Below, in pieces: positions 6,762-13,771 of a stretch of DNA of 48,811 bases. Position 1 is the stretch's first letter. Each line of letters opens with the position of its first letter. The stretch is from WTAW01 sp964406575 (lineage in GTDB: Bacteria > Acidobacteriota > Aminicenantia > Aminicenantales > Aminicenantaceae), in the NCBI GenBank assembly GCA_964406575.1, contig CAYOSH010000029.1, positions 1-48,811 of the forward strand, written 5' to 3'. A model generated the notes under the pieces. The model saw nothing but the letters and a program-made list of their open reading frames with translations, was not told the DNA's origin and did not search any database. A program made the position numbers and the translations under genes.

Positions 6762-8996
6762 ATGCTCGGCAAAACTATCTCGCACTACAAGATACTCGAA
6801 AAAATTGGTATAGGTGGGATGGGCGTAGTGTATAAGGCCGAGGACACAAAGCTCAAGCGGACAGTCGCCCTCAAGTTCCTTCCGCCAGAATTGATGCGGG
6901 ACAAAGAGGCTAAGGTGCGCTTCATTCAAGAGGCGCAGGCCGCTGCTGCACTCAATCACCCGAATATCTGCACGGTTTATGAGATCAATGAGGCCGATGG
7001 GCACAACTTCATAGCCATGGAGTATATTAAAGGCCATAGTCTTAAGGAAAAAATTGCATCCGGCCCGCTGGGAATCGATGAAGCTCTAGATATAGTAAGC
7101 CAGGTCGCCGAGGGTCTGCTGGAAGCCCATACAAATGGCATCATCCACCGGGACATCAAACCCGCCAACATCATGCTGACAAAGAGAGGCCAAGCGAAAA
7201 TTATGGACTTCGGCCTGGCCAAGCTGGAGTGGGGTGTAGACCTCACAAAAACAGCCACGATCATGGGAACTGTGGCCTACATGTCTCCAGAACAGGCTTC
7301 TGGGGAAAAGATCGATCACAGAACGGATATCTGGTCATTAGGCTGTGTTCTTTACGAAATGCTTGCTGGCCAACGACCTTTTAAAAGTACTCACGATCAG
7401 GCTGCTATCTATTCCATTTTAAACGAAGAACCCAAGCCGATTTTACGGTTGCAGAAAGATCTACCAGTCGGCGTGGAGAAAATATTGGAGACATGCCTGC
7501 AGAAAGATCCTCTCAATCGCTATAAGGATATGGAGGCTCTATTATCGGACGTGAAATTCGTGGATATGACGGATAGGACTCGGACAATGTGTCCCCTTCC
7601 CATCAGGAAGGTAGCTCCCTCTATCGCGGTTCTTCCTTTTGTGAACATGAGTGCCGACCCAGAGCAAGAGTATTTCTGCGATGGTTTAGCCGAGGAACTC
7701 ATCAATTCTTTGACAAAGATCAAAGATATTAAAGTGGTTGCTCGAACCTCCGCTTTTGCATTTAAAGGCAAAACTATCGATGTCCGTGAGATCGGCCAGA
7801 GGCTGAATGTCGAAAAAGTACTTGAAGGCAGCGTCCGTAAGTCTGGAAATAAGCTTCGAATCACAGCACAGCTTATCAATGTCGCAGACGGCTACCACCT
7901 CTGGTCCGAAAAATTTGACCGCGAAATGGAAGATATTTTTGCGATTCAGGATGAAATTTCCTTAGCTATCGTGGATATCCTTAAAGTTACCCTTCTGAAA
8001 AAGGAAGAAGAAGCGTTACTGAAGCGGTATACCGAAGATCTGGAGGCATATAATCTTTATCTGAAAGGGATTTACTTCTTGAGGATGTACACGGCCGAGG
8101 GATTCCAGGAGGCCATCAAATATTTCGAGCTCACACTTCAGAAGGACCCGAACTATGCACTTGCCTACTACGGCCTGAGTGAAGTGTTTTATGCCATCTC
8201 ATACTGGGCAAACGTCCCTCCACACGAAGCTTATCCTAAGGCTAAAGAATATGCGAAAAAAGCCATAGAAATTGACGAAGAGATTGGAGAAGCTCATGCT
8301 GCGTTGGGCCTTGTCTATACATTTTATGATTGGAACTGGACCGAAGCTGAGCAGGAGTTAACCAGGGCTCTCGAGTTGAATCCTAGCTCTGCCATCATCC
8401 ATGTGAGCTATTCCTGGTTTTTATCTCTCACAAAGAGGCCCGAAGAAGCCATAATCGAAGCCAAACGGGCTCAGGATCTCGATCCGCTCTCAGCTCTCAT
8501 CATTTCACACATCGGCCTTGCCTGCATCTGGGGTCGTCAGTTTGATAAAGCCAGAGACGAATTAAAGGCGGGGATGATCCTGGCTCCAAATTTCCACTTG
8601 ATGCATTACTATCTGGGAATGGCCTATCGTGCAAAATCGATGCGTAAGGAGGCCATTATCGAGTATGAGCGGGCGGTTGAGTTATCGGGTGGGGCACCGT
8701 GGCCTGCGCTAATTTTAGCCACAAACTATTTTGAGTCTGATCGGATCGATGAAGGAGAGAGTCTCCTGCAAAGTCTGGAGCAGAGAGCCCATCAAGAGTA
8801 TATGCCTTCACTGGGTTTTGCCTACATTTATTTTGTGCGCAACGACCTGGAAAAAACCTATTACTGGTTAGAGCGAGCCTGTGAAGAAAGGGACAGTTTT
8901 CTCCCCTGGTGCGCGATTATCCCCATTGAAGAATATCAACTTTATAACGAGCCGCGGCTAAGGCCTTTATTCAAAAAATACGGATTGATCAAATGA
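6762..8996 (+). CDS. Soluble Ser/Thr kinase with TolB-like and TPR domains (1)
   Basis: 744 aa. A Hanks-type kinase domain (about 8-270) has the glycine loop GIGGMG, the VALK lysine, HRDIKPAN near 127, DFG near 149 and YMSPEQ, so it should be active. A TolB-N/FlgO-like domain follows (about 285-420, starting SIAVLPFVNMSADPEQEYF) of the kind linked to adenylate cyclases and transcription regulators. TPR repeats fill the rest (about 430-740). No membrane segment is visible between kinase and TolB-like domain, unlike the kinase at 33102. The stop overlaps the next kinase start by 4 bp. The two are tandem duplicates, with an identical 59-bp tract at 7356-7414 and 9587-9645. Target proteins are unknown. 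Confidence 0.92.
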   Translation: MLGKTISHYKILEKIGIGGMGVVYKAEDTKLKRTVALKFLPPELMRDKEAKVRFIQEAQAAAALNHPNICTVYEINEADGHNFIAMEYIKGHSLKEKIASGPLGIDEALDIVSQVAEGLLEAHTNGIIHRDIKPANIMLTKRGQAKIMDFGLAKLEWGVDLTKTATIMGTVAYMSPEQASGEKIDHRTDIWSLGCVLYEMLAGQRPFKSTHDQAAIYSILNEEPKPILRLQKDLPVGVEKILETCLQKDPLNRYKDMEALLSDVKFVDMTDRTRTMCPLPIRKVAPSIAVLPFVNMSADPEQEYFCDGLAEELINSLTKIKDIKVVARTSAFAFKGKTIDVREIGQRLNVEKVLEGSVRKSGNKLRITAQLINVADGYHLWSEKFDREMEDIFAIQDEISLAIVDILKVTLLKKEEEALLKRYTEDLEAYNLYLKGIYFLRMYTAEGFQEAIKYFELTLQKDPNYALAYYGLSEVFYAISYWANVPPHEAYPKAKEYAKKAIEIDEEIGEAHAALGLVYTFYDWNWTEAEQELTRALELNPSSAIIHVSYSWFLSLTKRPEEAIIEAKRAQDLDPLSALIISHIGLACIWGRQFDKARDELKAGMILAPNFHLMHYYLGMAYRAKSMRKEAIIEYERAVELSGGAPWPALILATNYFESDRIDEGESLLQSLEQRAHQEYMPSLGFAYIYFVRNDLEKTYYWLERACEERDSFLPWCAIIPIEEYQLYNEPRLRPLFKKYGLIK

Positions 8997-11218
8997 ATAA
9001 AGAAATCGTTTTACATTACAAGATCCTCGCAAAGATCGGGGAAGGCGGAATGGGCGTGGTGTATAAGGCCGAGGATACGAAGCTCAAACGGACTGTTGCA
9101 CTTAAATTCCCACCACCGGAATTGATGAAGGACAAAGAGGCCAAGGAGCGGTTTGTCCAGGAGGCGCAAGCTGCTGCTGCACTCGATCACCCTAACATCT
9201 GCACGGTCTATGAGATCAACGAATCCGAGGATCAAACCTATATCGCTATGGCCTATGTGGAAGGTCACAGCCTTAAAGAAAAAATGAAGACCAGACAACT
9301 TGAACTAGATGAAGCTTTAGACATTACCTCTCAGGTTGCTGAAGGATTGCGTGCCGCTCACAAAAAAGGCATCATTCACCGTGACATAAAGCCGGCGAAC
9401 ATTATGCTGACAGAAGAGGGGCTTGCCAAGATCATGGATTTTGGATTGGCCAAATTATCCTGGGGAGTCGACCTCACAAAGACAGCCACAATTATGGGAA
9501 CTGTAGCCTACATGTCACCCGAGCAAGCCACTGGGACAGAGATCAGTCATAGAACAGATATCTGGTCGTTAGGCTGTATTCTTTATGAAATGCTTGCTGG
9601 CCAACGACCTTTTAAAAGTACTCACGATCAGGCTGCTATCTATTCTATCTTGAATGAAGAGCCCGAGCCGATCGCAAGCCTGAGGAAGGATCTTCCTGTC
9701 GGATTTGAGATGATCTTGCATGCGTGTTTACAGAAAGATCCCCGCAATCGCTACAGGGACATGGAGGCCTTGTTATCGGACTTGAGATCTATTGATCTGG
9801 AGGATAGAACTCAGGTTTTAACGGCTGTCCATGCCTTAGAAGAATCCCCCTCCATCGCGATCTTGCCCTTTGTGAACATGAGCGCCGATCCAGAAAACGA
9901 ATATTTCAGTGACGGTCTTTCTGAAGCTATCCTCAATTCACTCACAAAGATTGAAGACTTTAAAGTGGTTGCCCGCACATCGGCCTTCTCCTTCAAGGGA
10001 AAAGATGTCGACATCCGCGATATAGGCAAACAACTGGACGTCAACAAAGTCCTCGAAGGCAGCGTTCAAAAAGCCGGCAATCGCCTCCGAATCACGGCCC
10101 AGCTCATCAATGTTTCTGACGGATATCATCTCTGGTCTGAACGTTTTGATCGAAACATGGATGACGTTTTTGCTATTCAGGATGAAATTTCCTTAGCGAT
10201 TGTTGACAATTTAAAAATTAAACTATTGAAAGGCGAAAAAACGAAACTTGTCAAGCATCATACAAACGATCCTGAAGCATACAATTATTATCTCAAAGGA
10301 CGTTACTTCTATAACAAGAGAACAGAAGAGAATGTGAAAAGAAGCGTCGAATACTATGAGCAGGCTTTGGAAAAAGATCCAAAATTCGCACTCGCTTATG
10401 CGGGTTTGGCCGACACCTATGCGACGTTTGGATTTTATCATTGGTTGCCGATTGAGGAGGCTGGTTCAAAGGCAAAGGAGTTCGCTCTAAAAGGGCTTGA
10501 AGTGGACGATTCTGTTGGTGAGACGCATGCCGCCTATGCAAATTATATTATGTGGTTTGAATTTAAGTGGGCCGAAGCAGAAAAGGAATATAAAAAAGCC
10601 ATAGAACTCAGCCCCTCTGATGTTGAGGCCCGACATATGTACGCTCATGTCTTAGAGTGTTTGGGGCGTTTTGACGAAGCCATTGCCGAAATGGGGAAGG
10701 CATTGGAATTGGAACCTCTCCAGATCAACCTGAATCACTGCATGGGAAATATTCTCTTTTTTTCTGGTGACTATAATGGGGCTATCGAAATGTTTCAAAA
10801 GACGATCGAAATGGATCCAAGTTTTCCTCTGCAGTATTTTTGGCTGGGGAGAGTTTTTCTTCAGGCGGGAGCACTTCAAAAAGCCATAGAGATCTTTGAA
10901 CAAGGAACAGAATTTCCCACGGTCAATGCAAATGTCTTGGGAGGGTTGGGTCTTGCGTATGCTTTAGCTGATAGAGAAAAAGATGCAATGGAAAAAATCG
11001 ACCAACTTGAGAAACTTTCCAAAGAAAAATATGTAGATGCCACTCCGTTTGCTTACATATATATGGGGTTGGGAAATATTGATAAAACCTTTGAATATCT
11101 GGAGAAAGGTTTTGAAATCGGGGATATGTATTTGTTCTATCTTCCAATCGATCCGGTCTTTAAGGAATTGCATGACGATCCGAGGTTTAAGGCGTTACTA
11201 AAAAAAATGGATCTGTGA
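8993..11218 (+). CDS. Soluble Ser/Thr kinase with TolB-like and TPR domains (2)
   Basis: 741 aa, a tandem paralogue of the upstream kinase with the same order: kinase (GEGGMG, HRDIKPAN, DFG, YMSPEQ), a TolB-like domain starting SIAILPFVNMSADPENEYF, then TPR repeats that diverge more from the sister gene than the kinase half does. The start ATG lies in the stop of the previous gene (ATGA), so translation is likely coupled. It overlaps the following hydrolase gene (GTGA). The divergent TPR parts suggest the two kinases answer to different partners. Confidence 0.92.
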   Translation: MNKEIVLHYKILAKIGEGGMGVVYKAEDTKLKRTVALKFPPPELMKDKEAKERFVQEAQAAAALDHPNICTVYEINESEDQTYIAMAYVEGHSLKEKMKTRQLELDEALDITSQVAEGLRAAHKKGIIHRDIKPANIMLTEEGLAKIMDFGLAKLSWGVDLTKTATIMGTVAYMSPEQATGTEISHRTDIWSLGCILYEMLAGQRPFKSTHDQAAIYSILNEEPEPIASLRKDLPVGFEMILHACLQKDPRNRYRDMEALLSDLRSIDLEDRTQVLTAVHALEESPSIAILPFVNMSADPENEYFSDGLSEAILNSLTKIEDFKVVARTSAFSFKGKDVDIRDIGKQLDVNKVLEGSVQKAGNRLRITAQLINVSDGYHLWSERFDRNMDDVFAIQDEISLAIVDNLKIKLLKGEKTKLVKHHTNDPEAYNYYLKGRYFYNKRTEENVKRSVEYYEQALEKDPKFALAYAGLADTYATFGFYHWLPIEEAGSKAKEFALKGLEVDDSVGETHAAYANYIMWFEFKWAEAEKEYKKAIELSPSDVEARHMYAHVLECLGRFDEAIAEMGKALELEPLQINLNHCMGNILFFSGDYNGAIEMFQKTIEMDPSFPLQYFWLGRVFLQAGALQKAIEIFEQGTEFPTVNANVLGGLGLAYALADREKDAMEKIDQLEKLSKEKYVDATPFAYIYMGLGNIDKTFEYLEKGFEIGDMYLFYLPIDPVFKELHDDPRFKALLKKMDL

Positions 11219-12210
11219 TAGCGATGGGGAAGAGGATCGCAATTTTTCTTCTGTTAACGATCCTTTTTATCCCGTATGGATGTAAAGATCAGCGACTGGA
11301 AGAACCATTAAAACCCTATGTAAGCGAATCATATGTGATAGTAGATGATGATGTTGAGCTGCGTTTTAAGACAGTTGGCAACGGACCTGAGACTGTCATT
11401 ATCACTCCAGCTATCTATTTAGAGTACGAGTTTGAAAAACTTATAGATGGAAGTCGTACATTGGTTTTTTATGACGTGCGTGGCCGGGGCAAATCGAGCA
11501 AAATCGTAGACAGCTCTCGAATTGGAATGGATATCGAGATCTCTGATCTGGAGGCGCTTCGTCTCCATTTAGGAAAAGAGACGATTTCTTTGATTGGGTG
11601 GTCTTATCACGGTGCGATGGTCGCGCTCTATGCCTCGCAATATTCAAGCCATATAAATCGAGTTATCCAGGTGGGGGCTGTGGCTCCTACAGCCGAAATT
11701 CAAAAGCGAGCAGCATCTACACCCTTGGACAGAAAGAGCCAGGCGCTCCTTAATAATTTGAGAGAAGAAGGATTGGACAAGACAAATCCTGAACAATTTT
11801 GCCTAGAGTATAAGAACATCTATATGAAGAGGATCTTTTATGATCCCTCTAAAATAAACCTGTTCCTCTCGGACAGATGCACATGTGAAAATGAGATGCC
11901 TGAAAACGTGACCTTCCATCTCAATGCTATTTTCGCTTCGATCGACGAATGGAATTGGATGGAAAAGATTAGAGATTTAGAAGTGCCGGTGTTGGCTATT
12001 CATGGCGATAGCGACCCAAGCTGTCCTCTAGAGGGCGCGCGGATTTGGATATCATTGTGCAGAAATGCCCGGCTGTTGGTTGTTCCTAATGCAGGTCATA
12101 TGCCCTTTGTCGAGCAGCCCGAGCTGTTTTATCCGTCGGTTGACACTTTTTTAAAAGGCGAATGGCCGGAAAGAGCGGAGGTTGTTGGGGTGCCTATTCC
12201 GTTAAAATAG
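11215..12210 (+). CDS. Alpha/beta hydrolase, probable lipoprotein
   Basis: 331 aa from a GTG overlapping the kinase stop (GTGA); an ATG at 11224 is the alternative, and neither has a good ribosome site. The N-terminus is a signal peptide ending in PYGC, a weak lipobox. The fold motifs are YDVRGRGKS, the elbow GWSYHG (Ser130), the acid in HGDSDPSCP and the histidine in NAGHMPFVEQPE. It is closest to prolyl-aminopeptidase-type hydrolases. The oxyanion HGGPG motif expected near residue 64 is replaced by TPAIYLEY. It is the last gene of the kinase operon; a nested hairpin lies 19 bp past its stop. Confidence 0.78.
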   Translation: MIAMGKRIAIFLLLTILFIPYGCKDQRLEEPLKPYVSESYVIVDDDVELRFKTVGNGPETVIITPAIYLEYEFEKLIDGSRTLVFYDVRGRGKSSKIVDSSRIGMDIEISDLEALRLHLGKETISLIGWSYHGAMVALYASQYSSHINRVIQVGAVAPTAEIQKRAASTPLDRKSQALLNNLREEGLDKTNPEQFCLEYKNIYMKRIFYDPSKINLFLSDRCTCENEMPENVTFHLNAIFASIDEWNWMEKIRDLEVPVLAIHGDSDPSCPLEGARIWISLCRNARLLVVPNAGHMPFVEQPELFYPSVDTFLKGEWPERAEVVGVPIPLK

Positions 12211-12228
12211 TCATTGAGTCACCCTCTG

Positions 12229-12265
12229 TTGATTGTTATCATTTCCCCATGGGGCTTACAATCAA
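12229..12265. terminator. Nested hairpin after the kinase operon
   Basis: The outer arms TTGATTGT (12229-12236) and ACAATCAA (12258-12265) are perfect complements. Inside them CCCCATGGGG (12245-12254) forms a second stem. It begins 19 bp after the hydrolase stop. No T-run follows on the plus strand, so it may be a processing or rho-assisted end rather than a classical terminator. Confidence 0.35.
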
Positions 12266-12315
12266 AAAGGTTTCTCTGAAGGCGTAGAGAGTCAGGATAT
12301 CAATTAATCTGTAAT

Positions 12316-12382
12316 GATCCGTTCGGGGAACGGACCCTACATTATTTACAGATGCGGTTTGCTCGGGAAGCCAACCCTACAC
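12316..12382. repeat. TGTAGG-family hairpin repeats, cluster 2
   Basis: Two units, both with the TGTAGGG head on the minus strand. Unit 12316-12342 has the cleanest stem: CCGTTC, loop CCC, GAACGG. Unit 12351-12382 reads TGTAGGGTTGGCTTCCCGAG on the minus strand. They lie between the kinase operon and the TCACCYC boxes in front of parA. Confidence 0.6.
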
Positions 12383-12388
12383 ATTTGA

Positions 12389-12470
12389 GGGGGTGACACT
12401 GATTATCCAATATCACCCCCTTAATTCACCCCAAAAGAGGATTGACCCCATAAGACCCCTGGCCTAGATT
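12389..12470 (+). promoter_or_regulatory. TCACCYC box cluster A and parA promoter
   Basis: The half-sites are GGGGGTGA (12389-12396), TCACCCCC (12413-12420, an inverted pair 24 bp from the first) and TCACCCC (12426-12432). Nine bp further on comes TTGACC (12442-12447), a 17-bp spacer and TAGATT (12465-12470), a plausible sigma70 promoter. A protein on these sites would sit right beside RNA polymerase, as class II activators do. The same heptamer occurs in clusters B to E. Confidence 0.5.
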
Positions 12471-12540
12471 ATTATTGCAAGAGAACTTTTTACTCGGGTA
12501 AAAAGGAAGCAGAGCGTGTAGGATTTAAAGCCAGAGTAAT

Positions 12541-13332
12541 ATGTTGCCAATGGAAATGGAACTTAAAAAGCCAAGAATTGTCGCAATCGCCAATCAGAAA
12601 GGCGGAGTAGGGAAAACCACAACAGCCATCAATTTGAGTGCTGCTTTAACCCGGCTGGACAAAGAGGTTATGCTCATCGACATCGATCCCGGCTCGCATG
12701 CCACCTACGGCCTCGGTATTCTTGCTCACAAACTGGAAAAGACGATTTACAATGTGCTCAAAGGTGAGGCAAAGGTCGAAGATGTTGTCATCGAGATCCT
12801 GATCGAGGACAAAAGCATGGATTTTTTGCCCTCCTCACTTGAGCTCGCAGAAGCGGAAATGATCCTCTTCAACACTCCAGGCCGCGAGTTTCTCCTCTCC
12901 AACGCGCTTACCAGCGTCACCAAGTACGATTTCATTTTTATTGACTGTCCACCTTCATTGGGCCTGATGACCCTCAATGCGCTGGTTGCGGCGAGAGAAG
13001 TCTTTATCCCCTTACAGGCAGAGTTCCTGGCCTTACAAGGCCTTAGCAAGCTTCTGGACTCGATCGCGATCGTCAAGGAACGCTTGAATCCGGAACTCGA
13101 ACTTATGGGGGTTGTCGCGACCAGATTTGATGGCCGGAGAATCCTCAATCGCGAGGTCGTTGAAAAGATCAGGTCTTATTTCGGGGAGAAAGCCTACAAT
13201 CTTCCAATCCGCGAAAACATCTCATTGGCCGAGAGCCCTTCGCACGGGCTGACGATCTTCGAGTATTCGCCTTCCTCCTTCGGCGCAACGGACTATTTGA
13301 CTCTTGCAGAAGATATTTTAGAGAGGACGTGA
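12541..13332 (+). CDS. Orphan ParA/Soj-family ATPase
   Basis: 263 aa. The deviant Walker A is KGGVGKTT, the switch I region is DIDPGSHAT and Walker B is FIFIDCPPSLG, so this is a complete ParA-type ATPase that should cycle on nucleoid DNA. The usual DxDPQ motif has Gly for Gln. Three ATGs lie close together at the start (12541, 12550, 12556); none has a strong ribosome site, so the N-terminus is uncertain by a few residues. No ParB gene or parS site is visible. A 91-residue protein follows immediately, then an HD-GYP gene. This resembles cargo-positioning ParA systems rather than chromosome segregation; that role is inferred. Confidence 0.88.
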   Translation: MLPMEMELKKPRIVAIANQKGGVGKTTTAINLSAALTRLDKEVMLIDIDPGSHATYGLGILAHKLEKTIYNVLKGEAKVEDVVIEILIEDKSMDFLPSSLELAEAEMILFNTPGREFLLSNALTSVTKYDFIFIDCPPSLGLMTLNALVAAREVFIPLQAEFLALQGLSKLLDSIAIVKERLNPELELMGVVATRFDGRRILNREVVEKIRSYFGEKAYNLPIRENISLAESPSHGLTIFEYSPSSFGATDYLTLAEDILERT

Positions 13333-13334
13333 AC

Positions 13335-13610
13335 ATGTGCGCATCAAAAAGACTGGGTGATTTGGATCCTTTTACTTGGATCAGGGATACGAGGGATGAC
13401 ATCCTGGTCGAACGTGTCTTAAAGGCCACTTCACCCCGCATTGGAACTGACTCAAAAAGGGCGGTGACTGGCGAACCTTTTGTGCAGACTCAAGCGGAAA
13501 AACCCGTCGAGGTGACGGTTGCAATAAGGACTGTGCAAGGTGAAAAAGTCATTTCTGTAGAGATCAACAAAGAGGGCAGTCCACCCACAAAGATTAACCT
13601 CAAGACGTGA
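13335..13610 (+). CDS. Small ParA-partner candidate, unknown family
   Basis: 91 aa from the ATG at 13335, which has AGGA at a good distance; a GTG at 13329 overlapping the parA stop is the alternative. I do not recognise the family. The N-terminus contains RLGDLDPFTWIRDTRDDIL, probably helical with an aromatic patch. The middle is short and polar. The end (VEVTVAIRTVQGEKVISVEI) looks like two beta strands. ParA partners are often small and poorly conserved with a short ATPase-stimulating N-terminus, and this gene sits exactly where parB would be. That function is an inference from position alone. Confidence 0.65.
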   Translation: MCASKRLGDLDPFTWIRDTRDDILVERVLKATSPRIGTDSKRAVTGEPFVQTQAEKPVEVTVAIRTVQGEKVISVEINKEGSPPTKINLKT

Positions 13611-13613
13611 AGG

Positions 13614-13719
13614 TCACTCCCCTAAGCAAAAATATCACCTCATAATCCCTCTATAGGGGTGATTGTCTAACGTGTTTTGATTTGACATGATTGTCGCATG
13701 TTCAGTGAGTGAGTATAAA
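13614..13719 (+). promoter_or_regulatory. TCACCYC box cluster B and HD-GYP promoter
   Basis: Half-sites are TCACTCCCC (13614-13622), TCACCTC (13635-13641) and GGGGTGA (13656-13662), spaced 21 and 21 bp. Downstream lies TTGTCG (13691-13696), a 17-bp spacer and TATAAA (13714-13719). The block from about 13625 to 13666 closely matches cluster C at 15872-15913, including the flanks of the boxes. Confidence 0.5.
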
Positions 13720-13732
13720 AATTACATAATGA

Positions 13733-13771
13733 ATGGATAAGATCGCACACTATAAATTGAGCTCTTTATGA
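13733..13771 (+). pseudogene. 12-codon leader or kinase-head remnant
   Basis: The reading frame MDKIAHYKLSSL ends at a TGA overlapping the HD-GYP start (ATGA). The KIAHYK stretch resembles the first residues of the kinases here (KTISHYK). It could be a second relic of a kinase start, or a short translated leader coupling ribosomes into the next gene, which lacks its own clear ribosome site. Confidence 0.3.
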
